Positions 25,109-32,867 of a DNA stretch of 64,000 nt are shown here, piece by piece. The DNA lies in the NCBI RefSeq assembly GCF_035270045.1, contig NZ_DATFIP010000002.1:50966-114965 (forward strand), read 5' to 3'. The stretch's first letter is position 1; every line of letters starts with the position of its first letter. The stretch is from Salibaculum sp035270045 (GTDB lineage Bacteria; Pseudomonadota; Alphaproteobacteria; Rhodobacterales; Rhodobacteraceae). A program made the position numbers and the translations under genes. Below the pieces are notes generated by a model. The model had not been told where the DNA came from and did not search any database. It worked only from the letters and a program-made list of their open reading frames with translations.

Positions 25109-25825
25109 ATGGAAAACGCAACCTACACCACACTGACCCGGCAATCCGGCCTGATGCGCGAGATGCGGATCGTGGCCAACAACATCGCCAACAGCGCGAC
25201 CACGGGATTCCGGGCCGAGGGAATGATCTTTTCCGAGCATGTTGCGGCGCTGGGTCCGGACACGCCCTCCTTGTCCATGGCCGGCGCGGCCGTCCGCGAA
25301 ACGGTGCAGACCCAAGGCAGCCTGACCCGGACGGGTGGACCGCTGGATCTGGCAATCGAGGGAGATGGCTTCTTCCTGGTCGAGACGCCGCAGGGCGAAC
25401 GCCTGACCCGCGCGGGGGCCTTCACCCCCAACGAGAACGGCGACCTTGTCACGCCACAGGGCGACCGGGTGCTCGACGCCGGCGGGGCACCCGTCTTCGT
25501 TCCCACCAACGCCGGCCCCGTGGGCATCGCCCCCGACGGCACGGTCAGTGCCGGCGGCCAGCCCGTCGCCCAGATCGGACTGGTACGCCCGGCCGACCCC
25601 AACGGCATGATCCGCGAGGACGGGGTGCGCTTCGAGGCCCGCGGCGGTTATGAACCCGCACCCGGGGCGAAGATGGTCCAGGGCTTCCTTGAACAGTCCA
25701 ACGTGGACCCGATCCTCTCCGTCAGCCGCATGATAGAAGTGCAGCGGGCCTACGAACTGGGCCAGAGCTTCATGGACAAGGAAGACGAACGCATCCGGGG
25801 CGCGATCCGCGCCCTGGGAAAGTGA
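25109..25825 (+). CDS. flgF: Flagellar basal-body rod protein FlgF
   Basis: A 238-residue proximal rod subunit. VANNIANSATTGFRAEG is the N-terminal rod motif (residues about 22-38), GGPLDLAIEGDGFFLVETP is the central conserved turn, and the C-terminal helix is SVSRMIEVQRAYELGQSFM. FlgF and FlgG are close homologues; the shorter length and first position identify this as FlgF. It begins 3 bases after fliQ. Confidence 0.93.
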   Translation: MENATYTTLTRQSGLMREMRIVANNIANSATTGFRAEGMIFSEHVAALGPDTPSLSMAGAAVRETVQTQGSLTRTGGPLDLAIEGDGFFLVETPQGERLTRAGAFTPNENGDLVTPQGDRVLDAGGAPVFVPTNAGPVGIAPDGTVSAGGQPVAQIGLVRPADPNGMIREDGVRFEARGGYEPAPGAKMVQGFLEQSNVDPILSVSRMIEVQRAYELGQSFMDKEDERIRGAIRALGK

Positions 25826-25851
25826 TCTAGCCAACCCAAGGAGGCAGCAGA

Positions 25852-26637
25852 ATGCGTGCCCTTCAAATCGCCGCTGCGGGCATGACCGCCCAGCAGACAC
25901 GGGTCGAGGTGATCTCGAACAACCTCGCCAACATGAACACCACCGGCTACAACGCACGGCGGGCCGAATTCGCCGACCTGCACTACCAGCAGGTCCAGCG
26001 GCCCGGTACGATCAATGCCAGCGACGGCAGCGTGCTACCGACCGGCGTGCAACTGGGCCTTGGCGTGCGGCCCGCGGCGGTCTCGGTCATGCTCTCGCAA
26101 GGATCGCTGGCCGCGACCGGTGGCGACCTGGACATCGCGATCGAGGGCCAGGGCTATATCGAGGTCACGACGTCCGACGGCCGCCCTGCTTATACCCGCG
26201 ACGGTGGGCTCAAGCTGACCGGCGACGGCCAGGTCGTCACCTCGGACGGCTACCCGGTGGTGCCCGATATTACCATTCCGCGCGATGCCCGGTCGATCTC
26301 GATCAACCCCGAGGGCGAGGTCTATGCCTATTTCGCCGACCAGGTTCAGCCTCAGCTGCTGGGCCAGATCAGCCTGTCGGGCTTCGTCAATCCCCGCGGG
26401 CTCGAGGCGATCGGATCGAACCTCTTTCTCGAAACGCCCGCATCGGGACCGGCCGCCGTCTCGGCCCCCGGACAGGACGGGCTTGGCGTGATCCGCCAGG
26501 GTTATCTCGAGGAGAGTTCGGTCGATCCGGTCAAACAGGTCACCAATCTGATCGCGGCCCAGCGCGGCTATGAACTCAATTCCAAGGTCATCACCGCCGC
26601 TGACCAGATGATGAGCGCCATGGTGCAGATGCGATGA
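25852..26637 (+). CDS. flgG: Flagellar basal-body rod protein FlgG
   Basis: A 261-residue distal rod subunit. MRALQIAAAGMTAQQTRVE, NNLANMNTTGYNARRAEF and the closing VTNLIAAQRGYELNSKVIT are FlgG signatures; the DLHYQQVQRPG segment is specific to FlgG. A strong AAGGAGGCAG ribosome site precedes the ATG, unusual in this tightly coupled operon and consistent with the larger number of FlgG copies needed. Its last 4 bases overlap flgA. Confidence 0.96.
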   Translation: MRALQIAAAGMTAQQTRVEVISNNLANMNTTGYNARRAEFADLHYQQVQRPGTINASDGSVLPTGVQLGLGVRPAAVSVMLSQGSLAATGGDLDIAIEGQGYIEVTTSDGRPAYTRDGGLKLTGDGQVVTSDGYPVVPDITIPRDARSISINPEGEVYAYFADQVQPQLLGQISLSGFVNPRGLEAIGSNLFLETPASGPAAVSAPGQDGLGVIRQGYLEESSVDPVKQVTNLIAAQRGYELNSKVITAADQMMSAMVQMR

Positions 26638-27062
26638 CACGCCTCATGATCCTGCTGTGCCTGTTGTCCGCGCCGCTTGCCGCCCAGGACGCGGAGCGGA
26701 CCGTCGTGGCCGCGCGCACGATCCCGGCCAAGACCCTGATCGACCCAGACGACCTGCTTCTTCGCCAGGTGGCAACGCCGGGCGCCGTCACCGACCCGGG
26801 GCAGATCATCGGCCAGGAGGCACGCGTCGCTCTTTACGCGGGGCGTCCGATCCGAAGCGCGGATATCGGTCCACCAGCCGTGGTCGAGCGCAACCAGATC
26901 GTCACGCTGGTCTATGCCCGCAATGGGCTGGTCATCCGCACCGAGGGACGCGCATTGGACAGGGCCGGGCCGGGCGACGTCATCCGCGTGATGAACGTCA
27001 TGTCGCGGCATTCCGTTCGCGCCCGAATCAACGAGGAGGGGGTCGCCCATGCCACCGACTAG
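26634..27062 (+). CDS. flgA: Flagella P-ring assembly chaperone FlgA
   Basis: A 142-residue periplasmic protein with an N-terminal signal peptide (MTRLMILLCLLSAPLAAQDA, likely cleaved after about residue 18). AARTIPAKTLIDPDDLLLRQV and YAGRPIRSADIGPPAVVERNQ are SAF-domain features of FlgA. It is shorter than enterobacterial FlgA (about 220) because the extra N-terminal domain is missing, which is normal in Rhodobacterales. It would help FlgI form the P ring in the periplasm. It overlaps flgG by 4 and flgH by 14 bases. Confidence 0.88.
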   Translation: MTRLMILLCLLSAPLAAQDAERTVVAARTIPAKTLIDPDDLLLRQVATPGAVTDPGQIIGQEARVALYAGRPIRSADIGPPAVVERNQIVTLVYARNGLVIRTEGRALDRAGPGDVIRVMNVMSRHSVRARINEEGVAHATD

Positions 27063-27786
27063 ACTGATTGCCGCCAGCCTTGCCCTGCTGTGCATGATGG
27101 GCTGTGGACGCATGGCCGAGATCGGCCGCGCACCGAACCTGTCTCCGGCTGCGGCCTCGGACGAGGCCACGGCGATGATGACCTACGGCCTGGGCGAAGA
27201 TCTGCAGCGGCAGGCCCCGCAGACCGACAAGCCCTCGCTCTGGACCGGAGCGCGCGGCTCGCTGCTGGGGGACCGGCGCGCGATGCAGCGCGGCGACATC
27301 CTGACGGTAGTAATCGAGATCGACGACAGCGCAACGATCTCGAACTCCACCGGCCGGTCGCGCTCCGGCTCTGAACAAATGGGCATCTCGGCGCTCTTCG
27401 GCCTCCCCCAACAAGCGCAGGAAGGTCTGCCAGAAGGCGCGAACCTCGATCCCGGCGTGCAGACCAACTCGTCCTCCAGTTTCAATGGCGACGGCTCTGT
27501 CCAGCGCAACGAGCAACTCGAGCTGAAGGTCGCCGCCACGGTCACGCGTGTGATGCCGAATGGCGTGTTGGCCATCGAGGGCCTGCAGGAGGTGCGTGTC
27601 AATTTCGAGCTGCGCGAGCTTCTGGTCTCGGGCTTCGTCCGCCCCGAGGACATCACTCGCCAGAACGAGATCACCTACGACAAGATTGCCTCGGCGCGCA
27701 TCTCCTATGGCGGCAGAGGGCAGATCAGCGACATGCAGCAACCGCGCTACGGCCAGCAGGCCGCGGACATCGTGCTACCATTCTGA
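27049..27786 (+). CDS. flgH: Flagellar L-ring protein FlgH
   Basis: A 245-residue outer-membrane lipoprotein that forms the L ring. The signal sequence ends in a lipobox, CMMGC, giving the modified Cys19. The segment GARGSLLGDRRAMQRGDILTVVIEI is cited in part: RAMQRGDILTVVIEI, followed by GDGSVQRNEQLELKVAATV, VLPNG-like VMPNGVLAIEG and LVSGFVRPEDI, all FlgH hallmarks. It overlaps flgA by 14 bases and is followed after 9 bases by a FliL-like gene. Confidence 0.95.
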   Translation: MPPTRLIAASLALLCMMGCGRMAEIGRAPNLSPAAASDEATAMMTYGLGEDLQRQAPQTDKPSLWTGARGSLLGDRRAMQRGDILTVVIEIDDSATISNSTGRSRSGSEQMGISALFGLPQQAQEGLPEGANLDPGVQTNSSSSFNGDGSVQRNEQLELKVAATVTRVMPNGVLAIEGLQEVRVNFELRELLVSGFVRPEDITRQNEITYDKIASARISYGGRGQISDMQQPRYGQQAADIVLPF

Positions 27787-27795
27787 GGGACCATC

Positions 27796-28317
27796 ATGGC
27801 CAGGATTCTTCTGCCACTTCTTCTTCTTGTCATGGGCCTCGGCGGGGGTGTCGGGGCCGGGCTCTTCCTCGCCCCGCCCCCGGCCAAGGAAGAGGTGGTG
27901 GCCGAAGACCCCTGCGGCGTCACCCGTTCCGCGAACAAGCGCGACGCCGCACAGGCGCCTGACGAGGACGGCGCGCCGATCACAGACGGCCGCGAATATG
28001 CCAGGCTCAACAACCAGTTCGTCGTGCCCGTGGTGCAGGAGGGCAAGGTCAGCTCTCTCGTGGTGCTGTCACTCTCGGTCGAGGTCGAAACCGGGGCCAA
28101 GGAAAACGTCTTCGCCCACGAACCCCGGCTGCGCGATCTCTTTCTGCAAGTGCTCTTCGACCACGCCAACATGGGCGGCTTCAACGGGGCCTTCACCGCA
28201 TCATCGAACATGAAGCTGCTGCGTGACGCCCTGCGTCAAACCGCGATTCGCCACGTGGGCGGCGGCATAACGGATGTCCTGATCATCGACATCGTCCGAC
28301 AGGACGTGGCAGGTTAG
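27796..28317 (+). CDS. FliL-family protein (first copy)
   Basis: A 173-residue inner-membrane protein with one N-terminal helix (about 4-26) and a periplasmic domain. The segment YARLNNQFVVPVVQEG, then LVVLSLSVEVE, and EPRLRDLFLQVLFDH, ALRQTAIRHV resemble the FliL fold, which sits by the stator. A second, more canonical FliL is at 36939-37445; this copy lies in the rod operon, directly after flgH, and may have a separate task. It has two Cys at most and no motif assigning function. It ends the plus-strand operon, converging on the FliJ-like gene. Confidence 0.72.
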   Translation: MARILLPLLLLVMGLGGGVGAGLFLAPPPAKEEVVAEDPCGVTRSANKRDAAQAPDEDGAPITDGREYARLNNQFVVPVVQEGKVSSLVVLSLSVEVETGAKENVFAHEPRLRDLFLQVLFDHANMGGFNGAFTASSNMKLLRDALRQTAIRHVGGGITDVLIIDIVRQDVAG

Positions 28318-28352
28318 GGCCTGTTCTCCGCGAGTCGCGGCGTGCTCTAAAA

Positions 28353-28721
28353 TCAGCGCGCCTTCTGCCGAGCCTGTGCCTGAAGTTTTACTTGCATCGC
28401 TTCGGCCGCCTGGAGCTTGCCAAAGGCCGCGGCGAGATCGGCGCGACGCGCCTCTTTCTCTTGCAGCAACCTTGCAAGCTCCTCGTTGAGCCTGCGGCGA
28501 CGCTGTTCGACCCAGGTGCGCCAGCGCATGTTCGCCCCGGCCATGGCAGTCGCCGACACCTCTTGCCCCGCCTCGGGGACAGGCGGCCTGTGCAGGGCGT
28601 CCAACTGGGCCCGAACCGCTTCGATCCGACCCGAGACCTCGGCCAATCGAGCCTGTTCCGCCTGAAACGCAGCTTCCAGAACCTCTTTCAGGCCCGCCAG
28701 CCGTGCCGGGGTCAGGCTCAT
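28353..28721 (-). CDS. Coiled-coil protein after flhB, FliJ-like candidate
   Basis: A 122-residue, almost entirely helical, basic protein (EAAFQAEQARLAEVSGRIEA, RWRTWVEQRRRRLNEELARL, REARRADLAAAF-like repeats). No signal or membrane segment. By length, charge and coiled-coil pattern it resembles FliJ, the export chaperone-escort that links FliI and FlhA, and no other fliJ was seen in the cluster. Its ATG overlaps the flhB stop (ATGA), coupling it to flhA-fliR-flhB. Similarity in this family is low, so the call rests mainly on context. Confidence 0.5.
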   Translation of the reverse strand: MSLTPARLAGLKEVLEAAFQAEQARLAEVSGRIEAVRAQLDALHRPPVPEAGQEVSATAMAGANMRWRTWVEQRRRRLNEELARLLQEKEARRADLAAAFGKLQAAEAMQVKLQAQARQKAR

Positions 28722-29797
28722 TTCCGGGCCGCCTTTCTGACGCGTTCTGCGAACCGGATAGCCACCGCGACCGCTTGGTAGTGATCGGGACGGATTTCCT
28801 GATCGATTTCGACGGTGGCATGTAGCGCCCTGGCCGTGGGCGGGTCGGAATGCACCGGCACGCCGTGCTCGGTTGCGACCTCGCGGATGCGCGCTGCCAG
28901 ATGGTCAACGCCCTTGGCTACGCAGACAGGCGCGCTGCCAGCGCTGCGCGGCCATTTCAGGGCCACGGCGTAATGGGTCGGGTTAACGATGATCACGTCG
29001 GCTTCGGGGACATCCTGCAACATCTGGTTGTTGGCCACCTCATGGGCTTTCTGCCGCCGCTGCTGCTTCATCTCGGGATCGCCCTCGGACTCCTTGTGTT
29101 CATCGGTCATTTCCTTGCGTGACATGCGATGTTTGCGCAGATGCTCAGCCCGCTGCCAGGTGAAGTCGATCCCGCCCAGAGCAAGCGCAATGACCAGAAC
29201 GATCGCCAGAAGCCCCATGGTGAGACGCAATAACTCTGCGGTGACAATCCCCGGATCAAGGTGGATGGTCATCAGGATGCGTGGCATCTGCCCGGCCAGG
29301 TAGACAAAAAGAACGACCGAGTAGATCGTCAGCTTGACGAAGCTCTTGAGAAACTCGAACAGGCCTGACCGGCCGAATTTCTGCTTGGCCTGGGCAATGG
29401 GCGAGACCTTGTTGACCTTGGGTGCCAGCTTGCCGGGAGCAAAGACGAACCCGCGCTGGGTCAGGATCACCAGGATGACCACGGCGATGGGCAGCATGAA
29501 GAACGGTACCAGCGCGCGCCCGACCGACAGGATCAACCCGCCCGTCATTGGCGTGCCAGTGCCCGCGAAGACAAGGTGAGATAGTTCGCTCGACCGGTCC
29601 AGCAGGGTCATGAGGGCCCGTCCGGTGGCCTCCAGCGCCGGGCCACCCAGCGCCAGTCCGGCCACCAGCAACCCGGCATAGGCGGCCGCGGTGTTGAGAT
29701 CGTTCGAGCGCGGGATTTCGCCCTTCTTGCGCGCATCCTCGAGCTTCTTCGCGGTCGGCTCATACTGCTTGTCATCATCCTCACCGTCCTCGCTCAT
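28718..29797 (-). CDS. flhB: Flagellar export switch protein FlhB
   Basis: A 359-residue inner-membrane protein with four hydrophobic segments (about 35-60, 90-115, 140-175 and 190-215). It controls the switch from hook to filament substrates by self-cleavage in NPTHYAVAL at 272-280, between Asn272 and Pro273. The cytoplasmic N-terminus and AKKLEDARKKGEIPRS are also typical. It is translationally coupled to fliR upstream (4-base overlap) and to the FliJ-like gene downstream. Complete. Confidence 0.96.
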   Translation of the reverse strand: MSEDGEDDDKQYEPTAKKLEDARKKGEIPRSNDLNTAAAYAGLLVAGLALGGPALEATGRALMTLLDRSSELSHLVFAGTGTPMTGGLILSVGRALVPFFMLPIAVVILVILTQRGFVFAPGKLAPKVNKVSPIAQAKQKFGRSGLFEFLKSFVKLTIYSVVLFVYLAGQMPRILMTIHLDPGIVTAELLRLTMGLLAIVLVIALALGGIDFTWQRAEHLRKHRMSRKEMTDEHKESEGDPEMKQQRRQKAHEVANNQMLQDVPEADVIIVNPTHYAVALKWPRSAGSAPVCVAKGVDHLAARIREVATEHGVPVHSDPPTARALHATVEIDQEIRPDHYQAVAVAIRFAERVRKAARK

Positions 29798-30555
29798 GGA
29801 GCACCTGCTAGCGGAGCGTCCAGAAAGCTTCGCAGTGCATCCGCCCAGACCGACAGCAGGATGGGTGCGGAAAGAAACAGCAGCACCAGCCCCCCGGCGG
29901 TGATCGCCGGGGCGCCGACAAAGGCCACCATGAGCTGCGGCATGGCACGGTTGATGACGCCGAGCGTGACATTGTAGAGCATGGAAGCGATGACGAAGGG
30001 CGCGGCCAGGGTGAAGCCCAGTGCGAAGCTGCGCGCCACCTTGCCCACCCCCGCGATGGTCAGCATCTCGGACGGGATCATCCGCCCGGGTGGCACAAGG
30101 GCGTAGCTGTGGATCATGTATTCGGCGATGGCCACGTGGAGGCCCATCGTGGCCGCCAAGGCCAGGCCGGCCACCACCAGCACATGCGCCATGGCCGGCT
30201 GTGGATCGACCCCGGCGCTGCCGCCGAATATCTGTGACAGCGATGTGGACTGCGCCGCGATGGTGCCAGCGATCTGAAGCGCAAAGATGAAAAGCCGCAG
30301 CATAAGCCCGAAAAACAAGCCGGTGACAGTCTCGGCCAGAAGGATGCCGACGGTAATCTCGTCCGGGCGCGGGACCGCGGGCAGGATGATAAGGGTAAAG
30401 GCCAGCGCCAGCCCCAGCTTGACCCGCACGGGGACGGACCGTTCACCGAAGACTGGAAGCAGCGCCATCATCCCCGCCACACGCAGGAAGACGGCGAAGG
30501 CGGCCACCAGCGTTTCGCGCCCGAGGCCAAGAAGCTCCGGCGGCAGGCCGATCAC
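29794..30555 (-). CDS. fliR: Flagellar export gate protein FliR
   Basis: A 253-residue inner-membrane protein with about six hydrophobic segments, part of the export gate with FliP and FliQ. FAVFLRVAGMMALLPVFGERSVP, quoted in part as FLRVAGMMALLPVFGE, is a FliR N-terminal signature; LMLRLFIFALQIAGTIAA and the late NRAMPQLMVAFVGAPA fit also. It overlaps flhA and flhB by 4 bases each, forming flhA-fliR-flhB. Confidence 0.94.
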   Translation of the reverse strand: MIGLPPELLGLGRETLVAAFAVFLRVAGMMALLPVFGERSVPVRVKLGLALAFTLIILPAVPRPDEITVGILLAETVTGLFFGLMLRLFIFALQIAGTIAAQSTSLSQIFGGSAGVDPQPAMAHVLVVAGLALAATMGLHVAIAEYMIHSYALVPPGRMIPSEMLTIAGVGKVARSFALGFTLAAPFVIASMLYNVTLGVINRAMPQLMVAFVGAPAITAGGLVLLFLSAPILLSVWADALRSFLDAPLAGAP

Positions 30556-32642
30556 GCTGGCACCAGGCCAACCAGGGCCGGTTTGGCGTCGATCCCGATC
30601 TCCTCGAATGACAGGACAGGGTTCGAAACACCCTTGGCCATCAGGACCGTGCGCAAAAACCGACGGCGTTTCATCGAGGTGACAATGGCCGGGTAGGTTC
30701 CGGCCTGGCCAGCCGCGGCGACCTTTTCCGAGATCGAGGTGGCCAGCCGGTTGAATTCATCCGGCGGCAGGGCGATGTCCCCGCCCCCCTTGTCAGAAGG
30801 AATCTGGTAGGTGGCGAAGGTGTCTTCCCATTCGGGGGCAAGCTGGACCAGCGGTATGGTCCCGTCCGGGCGGCGCAGATCCGACACCAATTGAAAGCCG
30901 AGGCGCTGTCGCACGTGTTCGGAAATACCCTCGGTACCGGGATAGAGCTGTCGGCCTTCGCCGACCGCCTCGATGATGGTCGCAAGGTTGCGGATCGAGA
31001 CACGTTCTTCCAGCAACAGGCGAAGTACGGACAGCAGGATGTCCATGGGCACCTTGTCGGGCATCAGTTCGTCCAGCATCTTTCGGTTGCTTTCGGCCCG
31101 TGCAGGGTCGCTCAGGTTGACCATCTCGTCGAGCAGCCGGCGCAACGCGCGCAGAGTCAGCAATCGGGGGAAATTCTTCTTTATGGTCTCGAGCAGGTGG
31201 GTGGCCAGCACCTCTGTTGGCTGCACGGTCGTCAAGCCGATCAGGGCCGCCTGGTCCTGGTCCCCGGGGTCGATCCAGCGGGCCGGGGCGCCGTAGACGG
31301 GTTCCTTGACATCCTCGCCAGACACGTCCGGGTCACCCGTGCCGGACAGAAGGGCCAGCACCTGGTCGCTGCGGAGGGTGTCCCGAACCTGTTCGACGCC
31401 CTGAACAAGAATGCGGTAGCTTCCGTCGGGAAGTGCGGCATTGTCCGTTAAGCGGATCTCGGGCAATAGCAACCCGTATTCCGTGGCAACATGGCTGCGC
31501 ATGTTGGAGATGCGCACGTCCAGCCCGATGCCCGGGTCCAGCACCATGTCGACAAGGTCGGGCGCGAATTCGACATGGATGTCGTCGAGGTCCAGAAGGT
31601 CGCCCAAGCTGGGGGCATTCACGCCGTCCTGTGCCGTTTCCGGGCCTTTTTCAGGCGGGGCCTCGGCCCGTTTTGCGGCCGTGTGCGCGAGCCATGCCGC
31701 GCCACCGAGCACCAACCCACCCAGGATGAAGGGTAGAAAGGGCAGACCCGGCACCAGCGCAAAGAGACCCATGAGGATCGCAACGGTGACCAATGCAGGG
31801 GGATAGCGGCCCAACTGGCCCACCAGTGCCATGTCCACCGCGCCGCTGGCCCCACCGCGCGCCAGCAGCAGCGCCGAGGCGATCGAGATGATCACCGCCG
31901 GGATCTGCGAGACCAGCCCGTCACCCACGGTCAGGATGGCGTAGGTCTCGAATGCGGTTCCCAGCGGCATCCCGTGAATCACCGTGCCCATGATCAGGCC
32001 CATGACAAGGTTGAGAAAGGTGATCAGCAACCCGGCGATGGCATCACCCTTGACGAACTTGGAGGCACCGTCCAGCGAGCCGAAAAAGGTCGTTTCAGCC
32101 TGTTCCGTCTCGCGCCGCTGCCGGGCCTGCTCATGGTCGATGGCCCCGGCACTCATGTCGCTGTCGATGGCCAGTTGCTTGCCGGGCATCCCGTCCAGCG
32201 CAAAGCGGGCGCCAACCTCGGCCATACGGGTGGCACCCTTGTTGATCACCACGAAGTTGACGATCAGCAGCACCCCGAAGACGACCAGCCCCAGGAACAC
32301 GCTGCCGCCCATGACGAAATCCGCAAACCCCTCGATAACGTCGCCGGCGGCATTCGTCCCGGCATGCCCGTTGCCGATGATCAGCTTCGTAGACGAAACG
32401 TTGAGCGAAAGTCGCAGCATGAGCGATGCCAGAAGGACCGTCGGAAAGGCCGAGAAATCCAACGGACGCTCGATGAACAGAGTGACCGTGAAGATCAGGA
32501 TGGCCAGCGCGAATGAAGCTGCTAGGCCGATGTCCAGCACCCAGGCGGGCATGGGCAGAATCATCATGACGATCACCGCCATTAGCGCCAGCGCGAGCAG
32601 GATCGTCGGCCTGAAGATATCGGACAGCGTGATCGCCGGCAC
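30552..32642 (-). CDS. flhA: Flagellar export apparatus protein FlhA
   Basis: A core export-gate protein with eight or so N-terminal membrane helices (about 1-320) and a large cytoplasmic domain. Key blocks are LPMPAWVLDIGLAAS, SLNVSSTKLII, RMAEVGARFALDGMPGKQLAIDSD in part (GARFALDGMPGKQMA-type FHIPEP motif) and ILTVGDGLVSQIPAVIIS. I place the start at the GTG 32640-32642, giving 696 residues, the normal length, with GGGG 7 bases upstream. The frame is open for 55 more codons to an ATG at 32807, but that stretch is charged, Pro-rich and unlike FlhA. It starts the flhA-fliR-flhB operon. Confidence 0.9.
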   Translation of the reverse strand: MPAITLSDIFRPTILLALALMAVIVMMILPMPAWVLDIGLAASFALAILIFTVTLFIERPLDFSAFPTVLLASLMLRLSLNVSSTKLIIGNGHAGTNAAGDVIEGFADFVMGGSVFLGLVVFGVLLIVNFVVINKGATRMAEVGARFALDGMPGKQLAIDSDMSAGAIDHEQARQRRETEQAETTFFGSLDGASKFVKGDAIAGLLITFLNLVMGLIMGTVIHGMPLGTAFETYAILTVGDGLVSQIPAVIISIASALLLARGGASGAVDMALVGQLGRYPPALVTVAILMGLFALVPGLPFLPFILGGLVLGGAAWLAHTAAKRAEAPPEKGPETAQDGVNAPSLGDLLDLDDIHVEFAPDLVDMVLDPGIGLDVRISNMRSHVATEYGLLLPEIRLTDNAALPDGSYRILVQGVEQVRDTLRSDQVLALLSGTGDPDVSGEDVKEPVYGAPARWIDPGDQDQAALIGLTTVQPTEVLATHLLETIKKNFPRLLTLRALRRLLDEMVNLSDPARAESNRKMLDELMPDKVPMDILLSVLRLLLEERVSIRNLATIIEAVGEGRQLYPGTEGISEHVRQRLGFQLVSDLRRPDGTIPLVQLAPEWEDTFATYQIPSDKGGGDIALPPDEFNRLATSISEKVAAAGQAGTYPAIVTSMKRRRFLRTVLMAKGVSNPVLSFEEIGIDAKPALVGLVPA

Positions 32643-32867
32643 GATCAGACCCCAAGGAGGGCATCGAGCCCGCGGACGCGCCGATTGTGCGTCCCAATCG
32701 GCCTGCAGGTAGGAGCAGGCAGGGCCGGGTGGCAGCCCCCTGCGAACGGGGGTCGAGGGATCAGTCGTTGGATTCTCATCTAAGCGCTTTCTGCTGCCTG
32801 CTGTCATGCCGAGGCTAGACCGGGACGGTTACCAACTCGTAAGCCGTCGCGTCTTGCCGCGCCGGAC

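Noticed and set aside
32643..32807. Longer flhA start at the ATG 32805-32807
   Set aside because: The 55 added residues are charged and Pro-rich, unlike FlhA, and no ribosome site precedes the ATG.
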